From NCBI GenBank assembly GCA_023014335.1, contig JAECYW010000020.1, positions 558,001-622,000 on the forward strand: a stretch of DNA of 64,000 nt, in the 5' to 3' direction. Positions within the stretch are counted from its first letter, which is position 1, and the number at the start of each line of letters is the position of its first letter. The DNA comes from Galerina marginata (lineage: Eukaryota; Basidiomycota; Agaricomycetes; Agaricales; Galerinaceae). This document shows, piece by piece, positions 1 to 11,457 of the stretch. The position numbers and the translations under genes were made by a program. A model generated the notes under the pieces. It did not search any database and was not told the DNA's origin. It was given only the letters and a program-made list of their open reading frames with translations.

Positions 1-1710
1 TCTCTTCTCAAGATCGAGTCAAACGGGACAAGGATTAACCTTCGCTGCTGGGTACCCCAACCAGAGATGTAGCGTAGCCCACGCCGCTGCTCCGCTATCG
101 CGCCACTGCCCCAGCGGCTTACATCTCCGTCACCCTCGCCTCGCTGGGACTGAGTCTGGTCGCACTCGTCAGGAATTCTCTGCGGACGAAGAAACCCAAG
201 AGGGACCTTGGAATGGGCCCAAGAGGTACGCACCAAACACAATTGCGAATTGTTATCGCATGTTTGACCTTTCGTATTTCCTCCCGTTTTACTTACACTT
301 CATTTAACCCAGCTTACTGCACCACAGCGTGAATGCGCTAATTTCACCCTGATAGGTACCCTCTCCATTGATATATTATCTACCGCCAGCGACACCCCAA
401 CGTGTTGATGGAGCAGCCAACGAGGAACACTCCATGGCAGCAATTTCCCTCCCGTCAAGATGCCAGGGTGCGTTTCTGGTCAGTGCCGTTGGATATCCCA
501 GTCACAAGTAGTGATATATTTGCGATATCCATCTGGATGGTACGTCCTCAAGTTCTTTTTTCATTCTGTTCGTCGACCTTACTATGGCTGTTCGTATCTC
601 AGCTGTCCTAGGCTAGCCGTACTCGCACCTGAACCAAAGCGCAGTTCGCACCTTGGAGGCCCCATCTCACGCGTGCCAGCACATTACATGATTTGCGATA
701 GCTGGATACCGCTTCTTTTGGTTCGTCATTCCTGAATGAACTTGAATGCCAATGAGTGACCATGACCTACAGAGCACAACAAGGTACCGTAAACACGTAC
801 CACTGTCAGCACGGAAATCCAGCGGTTATCGACTCATATGCCCTTCACCATTCCCTCTCTGAATCATCCCGGCGGCCTGTCCTTCAATGTGTGTCAGCCA
901 CAACAGTTCTATTTAGGTCGCTGCACTCCCTTCACCTCTAACCCCATAAGTTTTGCAGGCTGGGCTCTGTCCGTCGTCCTCGGTACACGCGTACCGACGA
1001 CTTTTCAATGTTCCCTCTCGCTCCCTTCCTTTCATGTTCGGTTGAACTTATTTGGTTCGCTATTTATTACTTTTCGTCCTATTGCCTCACTTTCCGAACC
1101 GTATCGTGTCAAACTCGGTTCCGACCCTTGGCGACAAACAACTAGTCGCTTTTCCTCTTCCTTGGTTAGTCAAGTCACATCCTTTCTCTTGGTTGCATCC
1201 TTAATGACATTTCCCTTACAGTGCTGCAGCCTTTTCCTGCTGCCCGTGGCGCCCAGCTGTCAAAGTCTATCCAGCCTCTGCTCAGTAATCGAGAAGTGCT
1301 CACTCATGAGTAACTCAGCGTTTACTCCCACCGCCTTCGACCTCCCGCCGCTCATGCACGCACCGTCCCTATGTATTCAAACCTCAATCACAGTGTAATG
1401 ATGTAATCCCGGAAGAAAGCACTTGAGGTGACTTGCAGTAGGAAAACACGACGCAGTGGCAAGCACGACCTGATTGGCATGTCCAATCAAGTTGTGCGTT
1501 GATTTTCTTTCCTTTACTTCCTCGTCATCATCTCACGTATATACATTTTGTAGATTGGCCCATCCCCTTGCGTATCCACCTTGTTTCTGCCAGCATTATA
1601 AACCCTGAAGATGACAGCCGTCTCAAGAGCCCAGCACGTACTTTTTCTTTCTTTGTTCTACCTGATAGCATGCCAATCATCATCAATGCTCTTAGACATT
1701 GATCGCGAAG
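1..1710. other. Gene-poor stretch, no supported gene
   Basis: Several open frames exist on the plus strand; the longest is 838-1398 (186 codons, no introns needed). None shows a recognisable domain, plausible splice structure or a convincing start, and their Ser/Leu/Pro-rich composition follows the pyrimidine-rich DNA. I see no RNA gene or repeat here. Confidence 0.4.
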
Positions 1711-2161
1711 ATGGAGGCGCAGCAGTCGAGCTCAACGAACGTTTCGAGGCCAGGCAGTGGGTTTGAGGTTTTTCGAAGCCTACCAGCCTTTTACGGAACT
1801 GGGAAGGATGTGAGGTGAGTTTGGGCTGTTCTGTTGTATGAACGTCACCGTACCGTCTTTTAATCGCTGTAGTAGCTGCACGACCGCACGAGCGCGACAA
1901 CTTTGCTCCCCCGCGGGCTGCCTATGCCTACTACAATACCCGGCGGGCGGGTGGGGTGCTGCTGATGTAGATCCTGCCCCTTTGTTTTCCCCTTCCCTTT
2001 ATCCGACTGACTCCAAATGCGAACTCGAATGCAAGCGCCAACCCCTTCTCTCTGCCTCTGCCTCTGCTGCTGTTGTCACCACTGACCATACCGCATGCGA
2101 GCATGAGCATGACGAGTGCCACAACGCCTTCATCAGCTTTCCAACACGACCCCATCTTTGA
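1711..2161 (+). CDS. Possible small two-exon hypothetical gene
   Basis: An ATG at 1711 opens a Ser-rich frame (MEAQQSSSTNVSRPGSGF...). It can be spliced at a good donor (AG|GTGAGT, exon 1 1711-1814) to an acceptor at 1872 (exon 2 1873-2161). The two exons total 393 nt (130 aa plus stop). The product has no recognised domain; its C-terminal part is Cys/His/Ser-rich and ends in a segment read from a short direct repeat. A C12 homopolymer lies downstream at 2236-2247, so a longer product in another frame is possible. Only the splice signals and the length arithmetic support this gene, and it may be spurious. Confidence 0.22.
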
Positions 2162-2331
2162 AAACGACTCCGAATCCAAACTTGGACGCGAATGCGTGCT
2201 TCCACGCCTTCTCTCAGCCCCGCCTTGGTTGCTGTCCCCCCCCCCCCACCATGGTGTATTCAAGCACGAGCACGAGCATGAGCACAACAGGTGCCGCGAC
2301 ACCTTCATCAGCTCTCTGACACGTCCCCATA
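2099..2331. repeat. Short direct repeat flanking a poly-C tract
   Basis: A segment of about 55-60 bp recurs roughly 180 bp later, at about 2099-2156 and 2270-2331. Both copies contain a GAGCATGAGCA-like run, then CCTTCATCAGCT and an ACACGNCCCCAT end. A run of 12 C lies between them at 2236-2247. The copies are read in different frames of the surrounding ORFs. Confidence 0.5.
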
Positions 2332-2653
2332 AGTAGGTAATGTTTCAGAAGACTTCGTCATTGTGGCGCAGCGGGATGGTGAGGGCGGGTCATGCGTGAA
2401 AAATTGGTTGCAACTCAGACTGAGTTACAGGCTGTTGGGAAGGTGGAGGAGTCTGTTCTGCCGTTAAAGTAGTTATAAGATTATACGCATTAGTTATACG
2501 TGATAGAAATACAATACAGGTCCACAAGCTAAGTTGTCATAAGTTATATTCCGTCAACTCGTCAACTTGTATCCATGTGTGACATGTCACGTAGATGATT
2601 AAAGAACGACGACCTCGATTGCAGCTCGATTGTTATTAATATCCACCTCGGTC

Positions 2654-5600
2654 ATGCTATTAGGAAGAACAGGCAAAGGACGAAAGCCCAAATATTCACT
2701 GCCCGATTGTAAGTTATTCATTAATAGGCTTGTATTTATCATTACTCATGATGTGAATGAATTTTTTAGTTGTGCAGTTATCAGACGATGGCCAGAAGGT
2801 CTTGTGCAAGATCTGCAATACCTTGTCCGACAAGGGATGGATAAAAAAAGAGAGTCTAAGTACTCACTTGAAGTCGGAAAGCCATTCCAAATGCATCAGT
2901 GAACAGGAGATTACACAATCCATCCACAGAGCTCGAGAGCAATCCATGCAGGAAGAAAATGCAATGGAAGAAACCATGGATTTCATCACCCTTTCTTCAA
3001 CCAGTAAACCTGCAGTTAGCATGCTGGCACATAATCTTCAACCAAGTGCAGAAGAACAAGAAATGTGGAACAACTACATGGACTGCAATGAGGTTTTTGA
3101 TGCTGGTGTCAACCATACACTTCTACTAGCTGAAGAGAGAAAGCGGCTGGAACAGGAGGCTGCAGAGTTTGAACTTTGGGAAGAGGCAGATTTCCTCCCA
3201 GATACAAATGACAGTGAGCTGCTGTTGGATGAATTAGAGCAGGAGGATATCCTGACTGAATTGATGCGGAATGCATGTAAGTATTCCCCTGCATGATTCT
3301 GAATTTCACTTATTGTTATGTCTTGGGATAGACTTAGACCAGCCTAATGCTGTAGAAACCCTTGATGAAGAGTTAGGAGGCATCCATCAACCTAAGATTC
3401 CTGATGCTTGGACACCTTATGAGTCAAAGACAGTAAGTTATGGTTAATATACCCTGTGAACTCAAAGTTCTAGTGATTGGTATGGGTAACCCCCAGGTAT
3501 GCTGGGCCTTACCTGTCATGGTACCTGTATCTGTGCAAACCCTTATCTGCAATGCCTTGCATTTTTGGCCAAAACTGAGACTATTAAACTTACTCTGTTG
3601 TTGATTTCAGATGTTTCTGCTGGATACTCTTGACAATCTTCCAAGAATGCGAATTTCTAATTCACTTATGAATGTGTTTCTGTGGATACTTCGTGAAGCT
3701 GGTGCCCGTGATGTTCCCTCTCTATATCACCTTCGTCAGGTGCAGGCTTCTCTCCGGAAGTCATCTGGTGTACAGACCATCCAGCACAAATCTCCAAAAG
3801 GCAACATTTATTCTATGAATGATCCACGGACCCTAGTGGCTATGGTATTTAACATCATTTTTTTATGCAATCTGAGATTATCAGACTTATATCTTTCTTT
3901 CATCCAGGACTGGGCAAACCCTACTATATGTGATCATATACATCGTTATCCAGTGATTACACCAGATGGTGTGATCTCTGAGGTTTTTCATGCACAAAAA
4001 TGGATGGATGTTGACCCACATACTATGAGCCCAATGTATGATGCTGGCAATTGCCACTACTACATTGATGAACTTGCATGTCTGAAAAATGGAAAATTTA
4101 TTATTCCAGTGCGATGGCTGGAGGATACAGAAAGAAATGTCTTTGCAGATGCTTACTCTGTCAAGTTTGATTCACAAGTATGAGGGTTTTTCTATGACTG
4201 CTATTTATCCAAGACATTGACAGTTTGACAGTCTGTTGCCAGTGTGGATGACAGGAAAAAAATTAGAGTAAAGGCCTCAGATTTGCAGCATAATTTCTTG
4301 GACTTGAAGGAGATGCAGTTGTCTATTACCTGGAGCAGTGAGTTGTGGCTTTCTTTTGCATTCAGAGGATTTGCTCATGGAGAACAGAACAAACTATTGA
4401 TGCAGGATATTTGGGGCGGATGCCCAATCCTGATCGAGCCTTGGCAGAGGGTGATCCTTTGTACACCAGCTGGATAGACATCTTTGGCGATGATGTATCA
4501 GGAAACCGTTCCAAGAATTGGAACAAGCACTGGAATATTTATCTCAGCCACCGAAACCTACCACGGAAACTCCTTCAGCAAGAGTTTCATATACATTTTG
4601 TTTCCACATCTCCAGTTGCCAGTATTACTGAGCAATTCCATGGTATAAAACAGATCATTGAGTATGTTTGGAACACAATGGCCTTTTGTATTACTGATCT
4701 CATTTGTAGGTCAACCCATAAGAAGCCTGTAAAAGTTCGACATGGTACAACAGGAGCATCAACAAGATTCAAGATATATGTCAATGCTGAACCAGGTGAC
4801 AACCCTGTCCAGAGTGAAGTTTCTGGCCACATTGGAGTGAATGGAAACCAGCTGTGCAGAAAGTGTGATGCTGGTGGGACCAAAGAAGTAAAACAAAGTA
4901 ATGAAGGCTTTCATGATCTCTTTGAGGTGAGTAATTTTGAGCTTTCCATTTGTCCTTTGCTTACTGACCAAAACTGTGCAGCCAGGAAGGCCTCGTTCAG
5001 GTGCAGAAGTTCTTTTAGAAGTCAAATCCCAAGTCAAATTGGCATGTTCAGGTGTTGCTGCACGAGTAGACAAGCAGCAGACTAGAACTGGCATCAAAGA
5101 TGCCTATACCCAATTCTGGATTGATCATCTAATAGAACGTGCCCGAACATTAAAGAAGGAGAATCCTCACCGTACAGACTCTGATATCCAGAAAGAGTTG
5201 TTTCAATGGGTGGACGAGCACAAGAATGATATTTATAACCCATACCTGGATCTGAACGGCAAGTGCTCCTTGAGATTTGCAAGTACAGCTAATAGATTTT
5301 TGACAGGATTTGATCCTGTGGTTGATACTCCTGTGGAAATCCTCCACACCATTCTTCTAGGAATTGTCAAATACCTGTGGCATGGTACACATACCCCATG
5401 GACATCTCGTCAAAAACAGATATATTCAATTCGCCTGCAATCAACAGATACATCTGGTCTCTCAATCCATGCCATCCGAGCTAACTACATCATGCAGTAT
5501 GCAAACTCATTGAATGGACGGCAGTTCAAAACCATTGCACAAGTCAACATTTTTCATATCTATGATCTTGTGGACACATTTCGGTTCCTTCTTACCAAGG

Positions 5601-7124
5601 CAGTAGGAGAGCTTGCTGCACTCTTGTGGATGCCTGAAATAAGAAATATGGAGGAATATCTTGTGAGTTGAAAATCAACTATTAGTTTCACATGTCTTAA
5701 CAATGCATTTGCAGTCTGATGTTGAGATTGCAGCTATAAATGTGCTGGATCTCTTTGCCATGATTGACCCATCAAAGATGACATCCAAAATGAAACTCCA
5801 TCTTCTTGTACATCTGAAAGAAGATATTCTTCGTTTTGGACCTCTTGTTGGAGCTGCAACAGAGACTTTTGAGTGTTTTAATGCCATTTTCAGATTCTGC
5901 TCTATCTTCTCCAATCATCTTGCCCCTAGCCGTGATATAGCATTCCAATTGGCTGGTCAGGAAGTGCTGAAACACCGGCTAACTGGTGGTTGGTGGCCAA
6001 CAGAGGATGGGGAATGGAGGAGACCAGGCCCTTGTGTCCGTGACTTTATTCGTAATCATGCAGTCCTACAGGTGCTTGTAGGTTGGACCAGTGACCAACC
6101 ACCAGTCATTGGTAAGTTTAAATTCCTTTAGCTACATGAATGTTAGCTCATAATATTTAGGTTCTTTTAAGTTGGAGCCACTGAAACGAGATGCCAAGCG
6201 AAAGATTGAGAGTAGAAAATACATTCCATGGTGCCAAACAAAAGGAGTTCAGGCTGTAAACTCCACGGAAGATGCTGATTCACAATGGACACCCTGCCGT
6301 TCTGCTACCGGACGATCTGGTGACCAGTGCCTAGTTGGATCATGGATCTTTGCAATATCACCATTCAATGTAAGCCAAATGTTAATCTCTAGATTCTACT
6401 GTCAGCATTGACCTTGATATTCTTTGTATTCTTTGTATGTAGGCCAAAGAATCTGTTACAGGCCGCATTGCTGAGATTCTAGCAGAAAAGGCTGAACACA
6501 ACCGTGCTGTTGTTATTCTTGATGTTTTCAGGGTACGAGATACTCGACATGAACTATTTGGAATGCCCATGTTAGCTCGACACAATGAGGAGAAAACCTA
6601 CTATATTATTCCAACCACTGTGTGTAAATTCCCTGGAGCTGCATACAATATGTTTCTCTGAATGACATCCACAGGACATTGAATTCCTATACAATGTGCA
6701 ACATGACTGCCCCCTTGCAAAATGCACAGCATCAGGCAAGGAGCCATTAATGCAGGAACGTGTTGAATCAGGTTTATTCAAGACCTACATTGAACACAAA
6801 GCCATTGAACGCTTTGTTATTAATACCCATGCATTCCACAATGCACATCTCCTTCGGACAACCTTGGGACGTGGTCTTGTTGCTCCCATTCCCCTATATC
6901 CACCTGAAGATCGGAAGGCAAAGCATGTTGAATTGGCAGAAACCCTTCGAGTCAAGCAAGCAGAAACTAAAGAACGTGCAGCTCAGGCACAGCAGATAGC
7001 ACAGGCAGTACAAGATACACAGCAGAAACAAGATTCAACAGCTGCTATGGGCAAGACAGGTTCTGGATCAAACAAGCGAGCAAGGTTGGAAATGGAAGGA
7101 GAGGTGGAGGCAGAGATGTTATGA
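2654..7124 (+). CDS. Plavaka/CACTA-like transposase, 14 exons, apparently intact
   Basis: Exons by hand: 2654-2708, 2770-3276, 3332-3432, 3611-3844, 3908-4177, 4232-4337, 4406-4661, 4710-4926, 4982-5258, 5307-5662, 5715-6111, 6161-6369, 6443-6619 and 6675-7124. They total 3612 nt, giving 1203 aa with no internal stop. The N-terminus carries a C2H2-like zinc finger (CKIC, then H-x5-H in THLKSESH). The centre has the block I recognise from the large basidiomycete transposon-derived family: DDVSGNRSKNWNKHWNIY, FHIHFVSTSP, GHIGVNGNQLCRKC, DTPVEILHTILLGIVKYLWH. Conserved NTHAFHNAHLLR precedes a Gln/Lys-rich coiled tail. The TTG at 2630 is a weaker start than the ATG at 2654. The intron at 5259-5306 is GC-AG. 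I could not identify terminal inverted repeats. An intact frame suggests recent mobility or domestication. Superfamily assignment is from memory of the family pattern, not a search. Confidence 0.8.
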
Positions 7125-8944
7125 TATAGATTTACCATCTGTTGGAATTACCTACTTACATGTACCTGGTGTATATAAACACTACTATTTTAACAAGCTG
7201 ACCTAATAGTGTGTTCATTTGTGCATGATTCATGTCATAGGGTTGTTCAAAAAATATCAAGTTAGTTAAAAGTAAATATTGGCTCATGAGACACAAAGTA
7301 AAACTAGCCTTTGACAATGTAAGGCAGATGGCACAGGAGCTTACTCGCCAAGCTCTAGGTCAACCTGATGAAAACAATGTCACTCTCAGGCTGAGCACAT
7401 CCTTACCTGCAGTTGCCACAGAGAAACATATTAAGCCAAATAGGGGTGGTGGTGCTGCAGGCGCTGACGAGGGAAGCGGGAAGAGGTCAAGTGGTTATGG
7501 ATGCGAACAAGATTCAGAATGTAGCGTGGCGGTGGTCATAGGCAAGGGAGGCATGGGTGGAATGGTTCAGCAGGCGCAGTGACGGCAGACAACAAAACAA
7601 TTGCCACTCTATTGTGTCCGAGAAGCAGCAGCAGCAAGAACTATTGCTAATACACCACCAGTATCATTTCCGATCCAATTCAAAGAGCAGCGGTTTTTCT
7701 GCTGCTCCTCCTGTTGGTCGTGCCGGAGCTGGCCTTGGGACAGCGTGGAGTGGCGGGTCGGTACCCCCCGTCGGCAGGAAGGTGGTGTGGTGGCTACGAA
7801 GAAGCGAGTGAGACGTCGTCGAGCCTGTTGCAGAGCGGGTCAGTGATGGGTGCTGAAAAGCGACAACGATACGAGTTGTGCTTCGACTCGTTCGCGACTC
7901 ACCTCGCATCTCTCCAGGATCTCCTCTCGCTGAATCTCAGCTTTGTCTTCATCCTATGGCCTTCTACTGCCGGCCCACATGCCTCGAAGCGTCGAGAGGC
8001 GAGGGGCACACGGCGACCGATCGTGTTTACATGGACGTAGATTACCTAGGTAAGGGTCAATACTAGAGGAAATTTATAACAGGAAACAACAGAAATTTTT
8101 GAATACCTTTTGTTCAGAGTTGAGGCAGTGGGTAGAAAGGGGGGGCGAAGATGATGGTGGTGTTGAAGAGGAAGATCGAAGTACCTCCAACGCGTTACTT
8201 TACTCCAGTCCCTCCTTGTCCGACTCGTTCGCGTCGCGGCTCGCATTGATTGACCTTGGCGCACGGTATGTAAGTCTTCTTCCAAGTCTCTCAAGTGATC
8301 TAGCCGCTTACCTCTAGCATCCATAGCACTCCAACAAGCCGCGAACTGCCTCGAAGACACGCAAAGGACGTCTCTGTCTCCAAGTTGACCGTGCCCGCGC
8401 CGTATGTGGAGACTTGGAGCTTCGAAAAGTAGGCTGTCAGCTAAATTGTAAGTCCTATGCTTTCGTTGAAATAACAAACTTACCGCGATGGAAAAGTAGA
8501 GCCCGCTGGTAGAACACGTTCTGGACGTTGGTGTCGAATGGACACTGGAGGTCGTAACAAGTCAGTCGCGAAGCATTTCATTCAAATATGCTTGCTCACG
8601 TCGTTCGCAGCGCCGGCGATCACCTTTTTCCTTCACGAGATGACGATGGCGGGGCATAGTTTGAATGGGATGATCTTGCGGGCCGAGTCCTGCTGGAGCG
8701 CAACACGATCAGGACCACGTGTGTTCACCAACCACCACCTTCCGAGTCTCTTTGACGTCGAAGGCCTGACCTCTCTCTCCTGCGCACCTCCTGCATCTAC
8801 TCGAGCTCGTATTGCATCACATCTAGGTTTATTATTGGTTATCGATCCCAGAATCTACCTTGAATCTACCATGAATCTACCACAACCCGACCGCGAATAC
8901 AGTACCACCACCACCACTACACACCCTCATCGAACATCTTCATC
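7125..8944. other. Intergenic or degenerate sequence
   Basis: ORFs such as 7286-7582 (98 aa, Gly-rich end), 7714-8040 and 8538-8993 are open, but I could not tie them to a family or join them into a credible splice model. The first 150 nt are AT-rich and contain the likely polyadenylation region of the transposase. From about 7560 the composition shifts to GC-rich, host-like DNA with Arg/Ser-rich readings that may be remnants of a gene. Confidence 0.35.
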
Positions 8945-9756
8945 ATGGAAGAAGGCACCAAATCCAAGAAAACCGTGTTTGTCGGCGGGATAAGCGACGA
9001 GACGGACGAGACGGCGCTGTATGAGAGCTTTTCGACTTTTGGTGCGTTCTGGGGTTGGTCGGTGCGGTGTTGTTTATGCACTGACTTTTTGACTGTTGTG
9101 CACTTTTCATTGTTGGTCTCCCTCTCCCTTCCCCTCCCTGCCCTGCCCGTGTTTGGTCTGGTTCTTGTGATTATGGTTATGGTCCACGACTTATCGCCCT
9201 CGTCTTCCTGAACATGACTGCCGAATATCGGATACGACACGGGCTTTTTGATTTCTTGATAGCGTTTTGCTTGGTTGGACGACTATGCCACGCGATTCGA
9301 ACCTCGGCTACGCACATGCACAGGTGATATCCTAGAGGTGCGGATCCCACCACCAGCAACGCAGTACCACCAATATCCCAATGCAAACGGTGCGTCCCCT
9401 TCTTCATACCCAATTAATTGCTCAGCCTGCTGATTACTGGATGTTTCTTTCTTTTTCTTCCTTTACCTCCTCCCCTGCCTTTCCTTCCTTCCTCACATGA
9501 AGCCGACTTACCAACGCTCATACCCAAACACCGTGGCTTCGCGTTTATCACCTACACATCCACCGCCGACGCCCAAGACGCGATTGATAATATGGACATG
9601 AACGAGTTCAAGGGGCGCGTGCTCATGGTCGACCTCAAACGCGAATCTGGGCTCGCCCGGCCAGGTAAAGGTCGTCTTCAAGGCGCCGTGTTCTGGTGTT
9701 GACATTTATCACCATCAGACTATGAAGGGAGAAAGTACTGGAAGAAGGATGAATGA
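8945..9756 (+). CDS. RRM-domain RNA-binding protein (CYP33/PPIE-like RRM, no cyclophilin domain)
   Basis: Four exons (8945-9041, 9324-9389, 9503-9664, 9719-9756) total 363 nt and encode 120 aa. The start has a good context (CATCATGG). One RRM fills the protein: RNP2 is VFVGGI at residues 11-16, and RNP1 is RGFAFITY at 65-72. These are followed by DAQDAIDNMDMNEFKGRVLMVDL. The TVFVGGISDETDE start and DILEVRIP...HRGFAFITY spacing match the N-terminal RRM of cyclophilin E (CYP33/PPIE), which binds RNA in spliceosomal complexes. No peptidyl-prolyl isomerase domain follows; the frame closes with DYEGRKYWKKDE and a stop. Intron 1 is long for this genome (282 nt). The RRM call is firm. Relation to PPIE rests on sequence resemblance only, and an alternative 3' exon further downstream was not found. 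Confidence 0.82.
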
Positions 9757-10121
9757 ACTTACTGTACGATATCGTTTTCTTTTCCACGGTTCTCACCGTC
9801 ATTCAAATTATCATTCTGGAACTTAGGACGAACCACCTAAAGATGTCCTTCCTCAAGTCGGAGGAGCAAGTATCGACTTTTGGAGACTTGCCCTTTTCTG
9901 TGCGTCATATTGGAATTGTCTCTTATGAGGCTGCTTAACGTTCTTCTTTAAAACAGACGAATGCCACAAGGCCGAATAGTGTTCAACACGCGTCGAACGA
10001 GGTTCAGCCCGTGATTCTTACCTTTCTACCTAACCTCGACTCGCCTCTGCATTCGCCTTTGGCGCGAAACGCGTCAAGATGAGGTCAAAGCCCAATTATT
10101 ACACAATTGGTGCAGGCTGCA

Positions 10122-11457
10122 ATGTACAGACCACAACCGCAGCTTCAACCACCAGCACATTCGGAAAGTACTCATGACGCGGTCGACGCCATCTCTTTGT
10201 ACACCACTGATGCGGAAGGCGAAGATGAAGACGATGAGGGCATTGTCGTTCAAAGTCTGCTGGTGAGTTGTCTCGGTGCAAACGGTTTGACGATGAGGTT
10301 CAACGTATAAATCGTATTTTATAAGTCCTTTTCGTCGCCCACAAAAACCGAACGTTCCTCCAATGTGGTAAGTGTTTTGAGCTTTGGATTGACGAGCATT
10401 TACTCATGAACATGCTACTTTCAATTGCCATTTAATTAGCGAGACGCATCAGGCTCAAGTCACTCCAATTCCGAATCGCAATCCGGTCACAACTCTCTCT
10501 TCACTCTGCCACTCTCGGACGAGTACCCTCATCCTTCTGGAGATGGCGTTGACTATCCTTCCGCTGACCGACTGTTCACCCCGCCACCAGAAGTTGAACC
10601 GTCGGCCCTGAGGCGCGGGTCTGCTCCAGTTTCAGTACCACCGACGCCAACACCGGCAACTCTTCGTCTAACCACGACAGCGGGACCGAGATTTGTTATG
10701 TCTCACGTTCAAGTTCCCCCTCTCCGCCGGCCTAAGTCGGATTATTCATTCAATGCCAAGAAACCGCATCCGACTTCGCCACTGCAGCCCCGGCATCGTT
10801 TAATCCAATCGAAAGGAAAACCCAATCCTCATCCACAGCCCAAGCACTCGGCTGTTCAAGCGCATGGTAGTCTCGGCGATGCGCTGCAAGCGTCATTAAA
10901 TCATAATGAAAAACTTGGGACCTACATTATAATTTTCAAAACCAGAAGATTATTCTCAAGAAGGACCACAGGAACGCCATTGCGGGTCCTTCGACATCGC
11001 TCTTTCTAGTGTGTCTGATCCTGTTGTTTCTGGATCCCGTTCTACTTCAATCTCTGCGACCAACTCGACCATCAACGGAAAGAAACGGCGGCGCAAGTAC
11101 GAAGATGACGGAGACTGGAGTGAAATCGGGAAGAAGAGAAAGCGGGTTGATATCGATTTAACGCTGTCCGACTCAAGTGACGACGAAGTTGAGGTTGAAT
11201 TTGCGAAACCCAAAGCCAAGGGACGACTCAATCCGTCAATCAAACATCCTAAGCCCAAAGCAGTCGATGCCCAGCCACAATTCAAACCAAACCTATCCAA
11301 GCCTCAACCACATCCGAAGTCTACACAACCACCAACGAAACAAGTGACTGAGGCCCGTGCGGTCTATAATCAATATTCCGGTATTGTTCGACTTTACCTG
11401 GGCGTTGTACGACCTGTCCGGCGGGAGGTATTGGCATTCAACACGCGCATCCGATGA
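10122..11457 (+). CDS. Low-complexity, probably nuclear protein with NLS and SIM-like motif (3' end unresolved)
   Basis: Consecutive in-frame exons can be read at 10122-10262, 10326-10367, 10440-10866 and 10946 onward, with consensus donors and acceptors at each junction. The protein is rich in Ser, Pro and acidic residues, with a DAEGEDEDDEG stretch early on. A later segment (about 11077-11210) carries KKRRRK and KKRKR basic clusters like nuclear localisation signals. These are followed at once by VDIDLTLSDSSDDEVE, a good match to a SUMO-interaction motif (IDLT plus acidic/serine tail). No catalytic domain is recognised. After about 11430 the model probably continues by splicing (GTATTGG...GAATAG) into the repeated exon region to the right. 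The end given is the stop of the unspliced frame. Function is unknown; a chromatin or SUMO-linked role is inference from the motif only. Confidence 0.5.

Noticed and set aside
838..1398. 186-codon open frame on the plus strand
   Set aside because: Composition mirrors the pyrimidine-rich DNA; no domain, no supporting splice structure or neighbours.
7160..7200. CACTACT near the 3' end of the transposase as a possible CACTA terminus
   Set aside because: No complementary terminus was found upstream of 2654; a single 5-6 nt match is expected by chance.
9280..9330. GGTTCGAATCGC (minus strand), a B-box-like match suggesting a tRNA gene
   Set aside because: T-stem and acceptor do not pair, no A box at a fitting distance, and it overlaps an RRM exon boundary.
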